Origin: Arthrobacter sp. cf158
GTDB taxonomy: Bacteria > Actinomycetota > Actinomycetes > Actinomycetales > Micrococcaceae
Direction of reading: 5' to 3'
DNA: 64,000 nucleotides
NCBI RefSeq assembly: GCF_900106835.1
Contig: NZ_FNNR01000009.1
Coordinates: 124,001-188,000 of the forward strand
Shown: in pieces, positions 33,962 to 43,185 of the stretch
How the letters are laid out: every line of letters begins with the position of its first letter
How positions within the stretch are numbered: position 1 is the stretch's first letter
Made by a program: the position numbers and the translations under genes
Notes under the pieces: generated by a model
Database searches by the model: none
The model's input: the letters and a program-made list of their open reading frames with translations, nothing else
Told to the model about the DNA's origin: nothing

Positions 33962-35521
33962 ATGTCCATGCTGCTGGGCGAGGCCCTTGAATTCCAGAGT
34001 CTCAAATCTGCAGGGCCAAAGCTGCTCAACGACGTACCGGAGGCTCTCTTCCGACCCGTCCGATGGGTGCACTCCAGCGAGGTTCTGGACATCGCGCCCC
34101 TTCTCAGCGGTGGCGAACTTCTGCTCAGCGGGGGGCAGGCGCTCGCCGGGGTCACTGCGGAGCGTCAGGCCGAGTACGTCCGTGAACTCGCCGCCCGCGG
34201 CATCGCTGCGCTGGCACTGGAGACGGGTCCCGCTTTGCCCTTCGTGCCGGCCGCCATGCTGGACGTCGCCCAGGCCGCCGGCTTGCCGGTGATCGAGCTC
34301 AGCCAGGTAGTCCCGTTCGTTGGCGTGATGCAGGAAATCAACTCAATCCTGGTCAGCGAGTCCGTGGAGCATCTCCAGCGCGGTGACCAGGCAAGCCACG
34401 CCATGGCTGCTGAACTGGCCCACGGTGGCGGGCTCGATCAACTCCTTGCCGTGTTGGCCGAAAGGACAGGCGCCAGCGTGCGGCTGGTCTCGCCGTCGGG
34501 CCTGACGCTAGGGGCCGCCGGCGGCGCGTTCCCCGCGGACGGCACGGCAACGGAGGGCAGTGCCTCGGCGCGCGAACCCGCTTTTACGGCAAACTCCACT
34601 CCTACAGCGGACGACGGCGGTAGCGTCACCATGGTGGACGTCCCGGTGCGGGGCGTCCTGGCGGCGCGTCTGGAACTTCACCTGCCCGACGGCGGCGACG
34701 GTTCCCTTGCGCGGGTGGCCGGGGAACGGTCCGTGGACATCCTCGGCCTGGCGTTGCTGCAGCGCATGCCGCCGGGGCTTAAGGAACTGGCGGGTATTGA
34801 ACTCATGCGTGCCATCAATTCGGGAGGCCAGCACTGGCAACTTCATCAGCTGGGACCGGCGTCGGGCTTCCCCGTGGACGGTCACGTGGCCGCGGTGGTG
34901 ATCCGGTCAACCGGTTCAGGTCACTTGCGACCAGCTGTGGACGCTTTGCTCCGGGAGCATGTGGCGCACAGCGCGAGCTACGCCAACAACGCTGAACTGA
35001 TTGCCTTGGCTTCCTTGAGCGACGGCGCTGCGCTGAGCGACGGCGCTGCGACCCGTCGCGCATTGATGGAGGCACTGAGGAACCTGGAGGTACCGGCAGG
35101 ATCCGTGATTGCGGTGGGGCCGCTGGGCCGCGGTATTGCTGAGGCGCCCTGGTCTCTGTCCGAAGCGCGCAGGGCACTTGATCTAACCCCGGCCGGCAAA
35201 GGTGTGGTGGATGCAGACACGCTTGCTGTGGAGCTCCTTGCGCAGGAGGCGCTGGACCCGGCCACCCGTGAAGGGTTCGTGCAGCGGCAGCTGGGTGCCG
35301 TCGTCGAGCATGATCGCCTGAAGAAGTCAGAACTCATGAGGACGCTGTCCGTCTGGCTGGATACCGGCTGCAACACGGCCCAGGCTGCCCGTGAGCTGCA
35401 CCTGGAACGGCAGTCCCTGCACCACCGGCTCCAACGCATCTTCGAGCTATGCGGAGGGGATCCGCGGGGGAACGGTCGGCTGGCAGCGCTGCATCTGGCG
35501 ACGAGGCTGGCCCGGGTGTAA
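33962..35521 (+). CDS. PucR family transcriptional regulator
   Basis: A 519-residue regulator. The N-terminal PucR domain (residues 1-130) has the pattern VRWVHSSEVLDIAPLLSGGELLLSGG and IAALALETG. A variable GAF-like middle follows. The C-terminal helix-turn-helix is of the CdaR/PucR type (LMRTLSVWLDTGCNTAQAARELHLERQSLHHRLQRIFELCGG). PucR activates purine-degradation genes in Bacillus, which supports a nucleobase or ring-amide role for the divergent permease/hydrolase pair. GGAG stands seven bases before the ATG. A short duplication, SDGAALSDGAA, is visible in the middle. Confidence 0.9.
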   Translation: MSMLLGEALEFQSLKSAGPKLLNDVPEALFRPVRWVHSSEVLDIAPLLSGGELLLSGGQALAGVTAERQAEYVRELAARGIAALALETGPALPFVPAAMLDVAQAAGLPVIELSQVVPFVGVMQEINSILVSESVEHLQRGDQASHAMAAELAHGGGLDQLLAVLAERTGASVRLVSPSGLTLGAAGGAFPADGTATEGSASAREPAFTANSTPTADDGGSVTMVDVPVRGVLAARLELHLPDGGDGSLARVAGERSVDILGLALLQRMPPGLKELAGIELMRAINSGGQHWQLHQLGPASGFPVDGHVAAVVIRSTGSGHLRPAVDALLREHVAHSASYANNAELIALASLSDGAALSDGAATRRALMEALRNLEVPAGSVIAVGPLGRGIAEAPWSLSEARRALDLTPAGKGVVDADTLAVELLAQEALDPATREGFVQRQLGAVVEHDRLKKSELMRTLSVWLDTGCNTAQAARELHLERQSLHHRLQRIFELCGGDPRGNGRLAALHLATRLARV

Positions 35522-35538
35522 CTCCTGTTAAACGCCAC

Positions 35539-35598
35539 TTCGATGGTTCCCTGCACACAGTGCCATTCGCAACAGCGTATGCGCAGGGAACCATCGAA
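35539..35598. terminator. large inverted repeat between convergent genes
   Basis: TTCGATGGTTCCCTGC (35539-35554) and its exact complement (35583-35598) form a 16-bp perfect stem with a 28-base loop, between the PucR and purU genes. It probably stops transcription on both strands, although it has no T tract and its loop is long for a terminator. Confidence 0.55.
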
Positions 35599-35616
35599 AT
35601 GGGTGCTTGCAGAGCC

Positions 35617-36516
35617 CTACTTCAACACGATCGTCCTATTCCCATTCAGGATGATCCGCCCCTCGCAGTGCCAGCGAACGGCGTTGCTGAGGGCCTTGCA
35701 TTCAGTGTCCCGACCGGCGGCTACGAGATCGTCCGGTCCGAACGTGTGGTCCACTTCCACTACCTGCTGGGCGATGATGGGACCTTCGTCCAACTCGCCG
35801 TTCACGTAGTGGGCGGTGGCACCCACAGTTTTCACGCCACGCGCATAGGCCTGGTGGTACGGCTTTGCACCCTTGAAGCTCGGCAGGAACGAGTGGTGGA
35901 TGTTGATGGCGCGGCCGTCCAGCTTGCGGGCAAGATCGTCGCTGAGCACCTGCATGTAGCGGGCCAGCACAATGAGTTCCACGTCCAGTTCATCAATGAT
36001 TTCCAGCAGGCGTCCCTCCGCGGCGGGCTTGGTGGCGGCCGTGACAGGGATGTGGAAGAACGGGATCCCGTGCCACTCAGCCAGGCCTTGATGATCGGTG
36101 TGGTTGGACACCACGCCCACTACATCAATGGGCAGCTCGCCGATCCTTGCGCGGAACAGGAGGTCGTTCAGGCAGTGCCCAAACTTGGAGACCATGATCA
36201 GGACGCGCCGCTTGTAGCCCTGACGCTGCAGTTGCCAGTTCATGCCGTACTTTTCACCCACCGGGGCAAAGGCCTCCCGCAGCGCTTCCACGGTGGATTC
36301 ATCGCCGTCGGACGCGAAGTGCACCCGCATGAAGAAGTGGCCCTCGGCGCGATCACCGAACTGCTTGTTGTCGATGATGTCGCATCCGTGGTTCAACAGG
36401 AATCCGGACACAGCGTGCACAATTCCGGGACCTTCGGGGCAGTCGAGGGTGAGGACATGTTCCACAGTGGTCTCCGTTGTGGAGACGGCAGTGGTTTCGG
36501 TTTGGATGGCAGTCAT
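35617..36516 (-). CDS. purU: formyltetrahydrofolate deformylase
   Basis: A 299-residue enzyme that hydrolyses 10-formyl-THF to formate and THF. An N-terminal ACT domain (VLTLDCPEGPGIVHAVSGFLLNHGCDI) is followed by the formyltransferase-like domain with IVLARYMQVLSD, the catalytic NIHHSFLPSFKGAKPYHQAY and VGATAHYVNGELDEGPII. The ATG at 36516 has GGAG at good distance inside the sdaA end; a TTG at 36525 is less likely. It is the last gene of the glycine/sarcosine operon, where it can release free THF when sarcosine demethylation loads the folate pool with one-carbon units. Confidence 0.94.
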   Translation of the reverse strand: MTAIQTETTAVSTTETTVEHVLTLDCPEGPGIVHAVSGFLLNHGCDIIDNKQFGDRAEGHFFMRVHFASDGDESTVEALREAFAPVGEKYGMNWQLQRQGYKRRVLIMVSKFGHCLNDLLFRARIGELPIDVVGVVSNHTDHQGLAEWHGIPFFHIPVTAATKPAAEGRLLEIIDELDVELIVLARYMQVLSDDLARKLDGRAINIHHSFLPSFKGAKPYHQAYARGVKTVGATAHYVNGELDEGPIIAQQVVEVDHTFGPDDLVAAGRDTECKALSNAVRWHCEGRIILNGNRTIVLK

Positions 36517-36518
36517 GG

Positions 36519-37910
36519 CTAGCACTCCACTACGTTGACGGCGAGGCCCCCACGGGAGGTCTCTTTGTACTTGGATTTCATGTCTGCGCCTGTCTCGCGC
36601 ATGGTTTTGATGGCTTTGTCGAGGGAAACTTTGTGGCTGCCGTCGCCGTGCAGGGCAAGGCGGGCGGCGTTGATGGCTTTGACGCTGGCGATCGCGTTGC
36701 GTTCGATGCAGGGGATCTGCACCAGCCCGCCCACGGGATCGCAGGTGAGGCCCAAGTTGTGTTCAATGCCAACTTCGGCGGCATTTTCCACTTGCTCGGG
36801 CGTTCCACCCAGGACTTCGCAGAGGCCGGCCGCAGCCATGGAGCAGGCGGAACCTACCTCACCCTGACAGCCCACCTCGGCACCGGAAATGGACGCGTTG
36901 ATTTTGAACAGGATTCCGACGGCGGCCGCCGCCAGCAGGAAGCGCACGACGCCGTCGTCGTTGGCTCCCGGAACAAACTTGGTGTAATAGTGCAGCACTG
37001 CCGGGACAATTCCGGCGGCGCCATTGGTGGGCGCGGTGACGATCCTGCCGCCCGCAGCGTTTTCCTCGTTCACAGCCAAGGCGAAGAGGTTGACCCATTC
37101 CATGGCCAGGAGCGGGTCCGCTGAGGCACTACCGTTCAGGTCCGCGTCGGTGTCGGAAAGCTTTTTGAACAACGACGGCGCCCGTCGCCTGACCTTCAGG
37201 CCTCCGGGGAGGATTCCCTCGGCAGAGCAGCCGTTGTCCACGCATTCCTGCATGACAGCCCAGATGCCCAACAACTTCTCACGCAGTTCCTCCTCGGAGC
37301 GCCACACGAGTTCGTTGGCCAGCATGATGTCCGAGATGGACTTGCCCTCGCGGAGGCAGATGGCAAGGAGTTCGTCCGCAGTGGTGAAGGGGTAGGGGAG
37401 AACGGTGTCGTCGGCTACCACTTTGTCTGCGCCGGAGACGTCACCGTCCACCACGAAGCCGCCACCGATGGAGTAGTAGCTGCGTTCCCGGAGCACGCCG
37501 CCCGTGTGGTCCAACGCGCGGAACGTCATGCCGTTGGGGTGGGCCGGCAGCGACTTGCGGCGGTGGAGCACCACGTCCTCGTCCCAGTTGAAGTCCACCC
37601 GATGGTTGCCGCCCAGACGCAGTTCAGCGTCCAGCGCCGCTGCCGCAACCTGGTCGTCAGCCGTGGTGGTGTCCACGGTTTCGGGGGAGTGGCCTTGCAG
37701 CCCCAGCACCACTGCCTTGTCTGAGCCGTGGCCCCGGCCGGTGGCGCCCAGTGAGCCGAAAAGCTCAGCCTGGACGCGCACCGTGGCCGGAAGCTGGCCC
37801 GACGATTCAAGACCGTCCGTGAACTGCTTTGCCGCGCGCATGGGACCCACCGTGTGTGAGGACGACGGCCCGATGCCAACAGAAAACAGGTCAAGCACAC
37901 TCAGTGCCAT
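36519..37910 (-). CDS. sdaA: L-serine ammonia-lyase, single-chain iron-sulfur type
   Basis: A 463-residue enzyme converting L-serine to pyruvate and ammonia. The N-terminal beta domain begins SVLDLFSVGIGPSSSHTVGPMRAAKQF. The alpha domain carries the cluster cysteines and serine-binding loops (APTNGAAGIVPAVLHYY, GCQGEVGSACSMAAAGL, NLGLTCDPVGGLVQIPCIERNA). Its ATG overlaps the soxG stop by one base (TAATG). In the operon it takes the serine made by GlyA from glycine to pyruvate, the exit to central metabolism. Confidence 0.95.
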   Translation of the reverse strand: MALSVLDLFSVGIGPSSSHTVGPMRAAKQFTDGLESSGQLPATVRVQAELFGSLGATGRGHGSDKAVVLGLQGHSPETVDTTTADDQVAAAALDAELRLGGNHRVDFNWDEDVVLHRRKSLPAHPNGMTFRALDHTGGVLRERSYYSIGGGFVVDGDVSGADKVVADDTVLPYPFTTADELLAICLREGKSISDIMLANELVWRSEEELREKLLGIWAVMQECVDNGCSAEGILPGGLKVRRRAPSLFKKLSDTDADLNGSASADPLLAMEWVNLFALAVNEENAAGGRIVTAPTNGAAGIVPAVLHYYTKFVPGANDDGVVRFLLAAAAVGILFKINASISGAEVGCQGEVGSACSMAAAGLCEVLGGTPEQVENAAEVGIEHNLGLTCDPVGGLVQIPCIERNAIASVKAINAARLALHGDGSHKVSLDKAIKTMRETGADMKSKYKETSRGGLAVNVVEC

Positions 37911-38554
37911 TAGGGGACCTCAGGGGAGGCGTACTCCCGCATGGCGTCAAGGAGCCAGCGTCCCAGGAAGTCGGCAAACGAGGCCCGGGGAAAGATCCGG
38001 TAGCTCTCCTCCGAGGTCTTCCAGAGCATCACGGGGATGTGCGCAAGCTCAGTGGAGACAGCCGTGCCGGCTTTGAAGACGCGCGGGTGAAGGTCCAAGG
38101 AGCAGGTCTTCTCCAGCACTGCGCGGGCGTGGCTGCCGGAGAGCTCGAACGTGGTGCGGTTGGCGGACAAGTCCACCACCTGGCCCGCGTCGTTGCCCAG
38201 CGCCGTGGTCAGATCTCTGACCAGGGAGCCGCCCAGTGAATCGTGGGCTTCCTCGGGTGCCACCACCATGAACTCGGTGGGGCCGAGCCAGAGGGTGTGA
38301 ACGGAACCGGTCCCCGTTACTTGACCGCAAGCGGCAGGCAAGCCACCGGTCACGGACGCAACGCGGGCACCGGCGTCGGACGTTCGGTCAACCCGAATCC
38401 CCACCATGGCTTGGTACGGAATCTCGGTGATAGTCACCGTTCCCGGCACGGAGCCGGAAGTGAAGGCGTCAGCCAAGTGCTCGGCCGGGCTGCGGCGGGC
38501 GCCCCGGACACGGTCGACGTGTGCGGTTTCTGCTGGTGTTGCTGTTTCAGCCAT
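37910..38554 (-). CDS. soxG: sarcosine oxidase gamma subunit
   Basis: A 214-residue small subunit of heterotetrameric sarcosine oxidase. The family pattern is seen in LWLGPTEFMVVAPEEAHDSLGGSLVRDL, VVDLSANRTTFELSGSHARAVLEKTCSLDLHPRVF and SEESYRIFPRASFADFLGRWLLDAM. I chose the ATG at 38554, inside the last codons of soxA (8-base overlap); an in-frame ATG at 38599 would overlap more deeply and adds non-conserved residues. Gene order soxBDAG is the standard one. Confidence 0.92.
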   Translation of the reverse strand: MAETATPAETAHVDRVRGARRSPAEHLADAFTSGSVPGTVTITEIPYQAMVGIRVDRTSDAGARVASVTGGLPAACGQVTGTGSVHTLWLGPTEFMVVAPEEAHDSLGGSLVRDLTTALGNDAGQVVDLSANRTTFELSGSHARAVLEKTCSLDLHPRVFKAGTAVSTELAHIPVMLWKTSEESYRIFPRASFADFLGRWLLDAMREYASPEVP

Positions 38555-41492
38555 CTTTGCGGGTCCCTTCAGCATCGAAAAGTACGGTTTCGCCAACAAC
38601 CACGTCCACCAATTGGTCTCCCAGCGAGGCCACCAAGGTCTCGCCGATGCGGTTGCGGCCGTTTTGAATGAGAGCCAGGGCGAAGGAACGGCCCAGCGCG
38701 GCGCTGTGGTAGCTGGAGGTCACGAAGCCCTCCATGGGGACGGGTCCGTTGGCCGGGTTGACCGGGATGCCCTTTTCCACCAGCTGCGTGCCTTCGGGCA
38801 AACGGAGCGAGTGATCCACGGGGAGGACGCTCACCAAGTGCTTGCGGTCCTCGCGGCTTGCATCCTGCCGGAGGTAGGAGCGCTTGCCGATGAAGTCCTT
38901 GGCCTTGGAAACGATCCAGTCCATGCCGGCGTCCTGCGGGGTGACCGTGCCGTCGGTGTCCTGCCCCACGATCGGGTAGCCCTTTTCGGCGCGGAGCACG
39001 TGCATGGTTTCCGTGCCGTATGGGGTGATGTTGAACTCGGCACCCGCGGCAGCAACTGCTTCCCAGGTGTTGAGTCCGTACCAGGACGGGATGTTGATTT
39101 CGTAAGCGAGTTCGCCGGAGAAGGAGATGCGGCAAACGCGTGCCTGCACTCCGGAGGCCAGTGTGGTTTCGCGGAACGTCATGAACGGGAAGTTTTCTGC
39201 CTCCAGGCCACCGTTTTCGGCGAGCTGGGGTGCAACCTTGGCGATCACTGCACGGGACTTCGGGCCAACTACGGCGATGGTGCTCCACTGTTCCGTGACG
39301 GATGTGCAGACCACGTCGAGTTCCGGCCACTCTGTCTGGTGCCACTCTTCCAGCCAGTCCAGCACCTTGGCTGCGCCGCCGGTGGTGGTGGTCATGAAGT
39401 AGCGGTCATCGTCCAGGCGCAGGGTCACGCCGTCGTCGAAGATCATGCCGTCCAAGGTGCACATCACGCCGTAGCGGGCGGATCCCGGGGCGAGTTTCTT
39501 GAACGCGTTGGTGTACACGCGGTTCAGGAATTCGCCCGCGTCCTTGCCGCGGATCTCGATCTTGCCCAGCGTGGTGGCGTCCATGAAGCCCACGGAATCG
39601 CGGACGGCGGCACATTCACGCAGGACGGCCGTGTCCATGTCTTCACCGCCCTGCGGGTAGTACCAGGGGCGCTTCCACTGTCCAACATCTTCGAACAGTG
39701 CGCCTTGGGCCACGTGCCACGGGTGAATGGAGGTGACTCGGGCGGGGTCGAACAGTTCCCCGCGCTGGCGGCCTGCCAGGGCTGCGAAGGCAACGGGGGT
39801 AAACGGTGCGCGGTACGCCGTGGTGCCGATCTCGCCGACGCCCGGGATGCTCTCGGCGCCGCCGAACTTCAGTGCTGCGGCGATGACGCCAATTGCGTTG
39901 ACGCCGGACGTCTTGCCCTGATCGTTGGCCGTGCTGATGGAGGTGTACCGCTTGACGTGTTCCACGGACCGCATGCCTGCCCCGGTGGAGCGGAGGACGT
40001 CCGCCACGGACTGATCGCGCTGGAAGTCGACGAAGTGGTGGTGCCATTCGCCCGGCTCGCCGCTCTGGCCGGGAACCAGCCACAGCTGACGGCTCGGAGC
40101 GCTGGCTACGGGAGCCTGCAGTTCCACGGGGGTAGTTTCGGAATCGAACCCGGCAGCGATGGATGCTGCCGCTCCTGCCGAGATGCCCTCTGCCAGGCAG
40201 TCCTGGAGTTCGTAGCTGCCACGTCCTGCGCCAACAACCTGCTGGTCGCGGACCGGTTTGGTGGGGATGAAGGCAGCGAGCTCGTCATCCCAACGCAGCT
40301 TGCCCTGGCGCTGGCTGTGGAGGTGGACCACCGGGCTCCAGCCGCCGGAAACTGCGAGCAGATCGGCAGCCAGCTGCTCGACGCCCGAGGTGAGTTCGCC
40401 GTCGTCGTTAATGCTGCGGACGGTGACGCCATCCAGGCGGCCATTGTCATCCGCGGAGGTGTCAGCAACAGCACTGCCGATGAGCACCCGGATACCGGAC
40501 TCGACGGCGGCAGCGGCCTTCGCGCTGATCTGCGGACGGGCATCGACGACGGCGGCAACCGCCACGCCTGCCGCCTTCAGATCCGCGGCAAGAGCGTAAG
40601 CGGAATCGTTGGTGGTGCTGATGACCACGCGGGATCCTGCTGCCACTGCATAACGGTTCAGGTAGGTGCGGGCTGCCGAGGCGAGCATGATGCCCGGACG
40701 GTCGTTGTTCTCGAAGACCAGCGGACGCTCGTGGGCACCCGGAGCCAGGACAACCTGCTTGGCACGGATGTGCCAAATACGCTGGCGGGAGACACCCGAT
40801 GCTGCCGGAACACTCAAATGGTCCGTGCGGTTCTGGGCTGCGATGAAGTAGTTGGAGTCGTAGGAGCCGAAAGCGGTGGTGCGGTTCAGCACCGTGCATT
40901 CTGCAGCGGAAACCAGTTCGGCCTCCACGTCAGCGACCCATTCCAAGGCCGGCTTGCCTTCGATCTGCTCGGCCAGTTCCGGGGCGGTGGAACCGGAGAG
41001 CAAGGAGCCACCAAGTTCGGGCTGATCGTCAATGAGGATGACGCGGGCACCCGTGCGGACAGCTTCGCGGGCCGCTGCAAGGCCTGCGATACCGCCGCCG
41101 ACCACCAGGACGTCCGTGTGGACGTACTTCTTGTCGTATTCAGCCTTATCCTCGTTGGGATCGAGCTTGCCCAGGCCGGACAGGAGTTCAATGTTCATGC
41201 CATCAACCAGCGATACAGCGGTGGCGGGAAGCATGGACTCGGCAACGTGACCACGGAACCGGGGGGCGATCTTGACCAGGGCGTTGGACTCTTCCACGCC
41301 GGCGGCCATGATGCCGCGGGGGCGGTCCTCGTAGAGGGAGTTCCCGGCGTTGATGTGGCCATTGGCCAGCAGCGCCGAAGCGATGGTGTCACCCGGGTGG
41401 CCGGTGAATTCCTGGCCGTCCACGGTGAAGCGCCAAGAGATGCTGCGATCGATGCGTCCGCCGGTGGCGAGGCGTGCGTTCTTGCTGGTCAC
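38547..41492 (-). CDS. soxA: sarcosine oxidase alpha subunit
   Basis: The 981-residue large subunit, which binds NAD+ and tetrahydrofolate. The N-terminal part has the ferredoxin-like segment FTGHPGDTIASALLANG, then the dinucleotide-binding fold (DVLVVGGGIAGLAAAREAV, about 130-150) and a second such motif. The C-terminal 400 residues are the aminomethyltransferase (GcvT-like) domain, with FMDATTLGKIEIRGKDAGEFLNRVYTN and GYPIVGQDTDGTVTPQDAGMDWIVSK. The complex oxidises sarcosine to glycine, H2O2 and 5,10-methylene-THF. The start is a GTG at 41492 with AAGGAG supplied by the end of soxD. Confidence 0.95.
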   Translation of the reverse strand: MTSKNARLATGGRIDRSISWRFTVDGQEFTGHPGDTIASALLANGHINAGNSLYEDRPRGIMAAGVEESNALVKIAPRFRGHVAESMLPATAVSLVDGMNIELLSGLGKLDPNEDKAEYDKKYVHTDVLVVGGGIAGLAAAREAVRTGARVILIDDQPELGGSLLSGSTAPELAEQIEGKPALEWVADVEAELVSAAECTVLNRTTAFGSYDSNYFIAAQNRTDHLSVPAASGVSRQRIWHIRAKQVVLAPGAHERPLVFENNDRPGIMLASAARTYLNRYAVAAGSRVVISTTNDSAYALAADLKAAGVAVAAVVDARPQISAKAAAAVESGIRVLIGSAVADTSADDNGRLDGVTVRSINDDGELTSGVEQLAADLLAVSGGWSPVVHLHSQRQGKLRWDDELAAFIPTKPVRDQQVVGAGRGSYELQDCLAEGISAGAAASIAAGFDSETTPVELQAPVASAPSRQLWLVPGQSGEPGEWHHHFVDFQRDQSVADVLRSTGAGMRSVEHVKRYTSISTANDQGKTSGVNAIGVIAAALKFGGAESIPGVGEIGTTAYRAPFTPVAFAALAGRQRGELFDPARVTSIHPWHVAQGALFEDVGQWKRPWYYPQGGEDMDTAVLRECAAVRDSVGFMDATTLGKIEIRGKDAGEFLNRVYTNAFKKLAPGSARYGVMCTLDGMIFDDGVTLRLDDDRYFMTTTTGGAAKVLDWLEEWHQTEWPELDVVCTSVTEQWSTIAVVGPKSRAVIAKVAPQLAENGGLEAENFPFMTFRETTLASGVQARVCRISFSGELAYEINIPSWYGLNTWEAVAAAGAEFNITPYGTETMHVLRAEKGYPIVGQDTDGTVTPQDAGMDWIVSKAKDFIGKRSYLRQDASREDRKHLVSVLPVDHSLRLPEGTQLVEKGIPVNPANGPVPMEGFVTSSYHSAALGRSFALALIQNGRNRIGETLVASLGDQLVDVVVGETVLFDAEGTRKDG

Positions 41493-41494
41493 TT

Positions 41495-41947
41495 CTAGAC
41501 TCCTTCCGAGGAGATGGGGGTGGTGGCCGTGGGTGAGGCGGCGCCTGTTGTTGGAGCTCCGGGGGCGAGGCCTGGTTCGCCGGCCTGTCCGTAGTCACCG
41601 GCTTGGCTGAACTCGCCGGGCTGGTCCGGTTCGGTCTTCTGGCTGCTTCCCGTTCCGACGGCGGCGCTCGCCGAGAGGTCCGGCCGGGGCTGGCCCATCG
41701 CGTAGATGGAGTGGATGTCGTAGCTCACGGTGTCGCGGAGCATGTTGAACCACTGACGGCAACCGGTGCTGTGGACCCAGCGCTCGGCGAAGGTGCCCTT
41801 GGTGTTCTCCCGGTAGAACAGGTATTCAGCCCATTGGCGGTCCGTGAGGTCATTCGGGCTCTCCGGGTAGGCGATGTGTGCCTGGCCGCCGTAGTGGAAT
41901 TCGGTTTCGTCGCGTGGCCCGCAGTTGGGGCATGAAATGAGGAGCAT
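41495..41947 (-). CDS. soxD: sarcosine oxidase delta subunit with a long C-terminal tail
   Basis: A 150-residue protein. The first 95 residues match SoxD, including the zinc site Cys (LISCPNCGPRDETEFHYGG, HSTGCRQWFNMLRDT). The family normally ends soon after. Here about 55 more residues follow, rich in Ser, Thr, Pro, Gly and Gln, with a repeated QAGDYGQAGE unit. It is likely a disordered tail. The ATG at 41947 is followed at once by the conserved N-terminus. It sits between soxB and soxA as usual. Confidence 0.93.
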   Translation of the reverse strand: MLLISCPNCGPRDETEFHYGGQAHIAYPESPNDLTDRQWAEYLFYRENTKGTFAERWVHSTGCRQWFNMLRDTVSYDIHSIYAMGQPRPDLSASAAVGTGSSQKTEPDQPGEFSQAGDYGQAGEPGLAPGAPTTGAASPTATTPISSEGV

Positions 41948-41964
41948 GTCTTGTCCTGTCCTGG

Positions 41965-43185
41965 CTAGTGGGCTACGGCTGCGGCGCCGTGTTCGTCGAT
42001 CAAGGCGCCGGTCTCGAAGCGTTCCAGTGCGAAGGGCTTGTTCAGCTGGTGCGGTGCGCCGGTGGCGATGGTGTGCGCGAAGGTCAGGCCGGCTGCAGGA
42101 GTTCCCTTGAATCCGCCGGTTCCCCAACCACAGTTGACGAACATGTTCTCCACCGGGGAGAGGCCAACAATCGGAGATGCATCCAACGTGGTGTCCACAA
42201 TGCCGCCCCAGGTCCGGAGCACGTGTGCCCGGGCGAAGATCGGGAAGAGTTCCACGGCGGCAGCCATCTGTTCCTCGATCACGTGGAACGAGCCGCGCTG
42301 GCCGTAGCCGTTGTAGGAGTCCACGCCTGCGCCCATCACCAGTTCGCCCTTGTGGGCCTGGGAGACATACACATGGACGTGGTTGGACATGACCACAGTG
42401 GGGTGGACGGGTTCGTGCAGTTCGGACACCAGTGCCTGCAACGGGTGGGACTGAATCGGCAAGCGGAAGCCAGCCATTTCTGCCAGGACCGAGCTGTGGC
42501 CAGCGGCGCAGAGACCAACCTTTTCGGTGTTGATGGTGCCGCGGGTGGTCTGGACGCCGGTCACCCGGTTGCCGTCCTTGATGAAGCCGGTGACTTCGCA
42601 ATTCTGGATGATGTCCACGCCCAGTTCATCGCACTTGCGGGCGAAGGCCCATGCCACATGGTCGTGCTTGGCGATGCCTGCTCGCGGCTGGTACGTGGCG
42701 CCCATGACGGGGTAGCGGATGTTGTCGCTGATGTTCAGGATGGGGCAGAGTTCCTTGACCTGCTGCGGGTCAAGCCATTCAGCGTCCACGCCGTTGAGCC
42801 TGTTGGCGCCCACACGGCGAACGCTTTCGCGGACATCGCCCAAGGTGTGGGCGAGGTTCATGACGCCGCGCTGGCTGAAGAGGAAGTCGTACTCAAGTTC
42901 CTCGGGCAGGATTTCCCACAGCTTCAGCGCATGCTCGTAGATGGCTGCGCTTTCGTCCCAGAGGTAGTTGGAACGGATGATGGTGGTGTTGCGGGCCATG
43001 TTTCCACCGGCCAGCCAGCCCTTTTCCAGGATGGCGATGTTGGTCATGCCGTGGTTCTTGGCCAGGAAGTACGCGGTGGCCAGGCCGTGCCCGCCGCCGC
43101 CGACGATCACGGCGTCGTAGCTTTTCTTCGGGTCCGGGTTGCGCCAGAGGAAGTCCGGGTGTTCGGGGAGGTGGTCTGCACTCAC
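41965..43185 (-). CDS. soxB: sarcosine oxidase beta subunit
   Basis: A 406-residue FAD-containing subunit where sarcosine is oxidised. The FAD-binding motif is YDAVIVGGGGHGLATAYFLAKNHG (about 23-46), followed by GNMARNTTIIRSNYL and the C-terminal GLSPVENMFVNCGWGTGGFKGTPAAG. It also holds the covalent-FMN region at the interface with alpha. The start is a GTG at 43185 that overlaps the glyA stop (GTGA), indicating translational coupling. Confidence 0.95.
   Translation of the reverse strand: MSADHLPEHPDFLWRNPDPKKSYDAVIVGGGGHGLATAYFLAKNHGMTNIAILEKGWLAGGNMARNTTIIRSNYLWDESAAIYEHALKLWEILPEELEYDFLFSQRGVMNLAHTLGDVRESVRRVGANRLNGVDAEWLDPQQVKELCPILNISDNIRYPVMGATYQPRAGIAKHDHVAWAFARKCDELGVDIIQNCEVTGFIKDGNRVTGVQTTRGTINTEKVGLCAAGHSSVLAEMAGFRLPIQSHPLQALVSELHEPVHPTVVMSNHVHVYVSQAHKGELVMGAGVDSYNGYGQRGSFHVIEEQMAAAVELFPIFARAHVLRTWGGIVDTTLDASPIVGLSPVENMFVNCGWGTGGFKGTPAAGLTFAHTIATGAPHQLNKPFALERFETGALIDEHGAAAVAH

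Noticed and set aside
38406..41498. 1030-codon plus-strand frame
   Set aside because: It is the antisense of soxA, which has full family motifs; the frame has no recognisable domain.
41495..42601. 368-residue reading of soxD
   Set aside because: The upstream part is antisense-like sequence inside soxB; the conserved SoxD N-terminus begins at the ATG at 41947.
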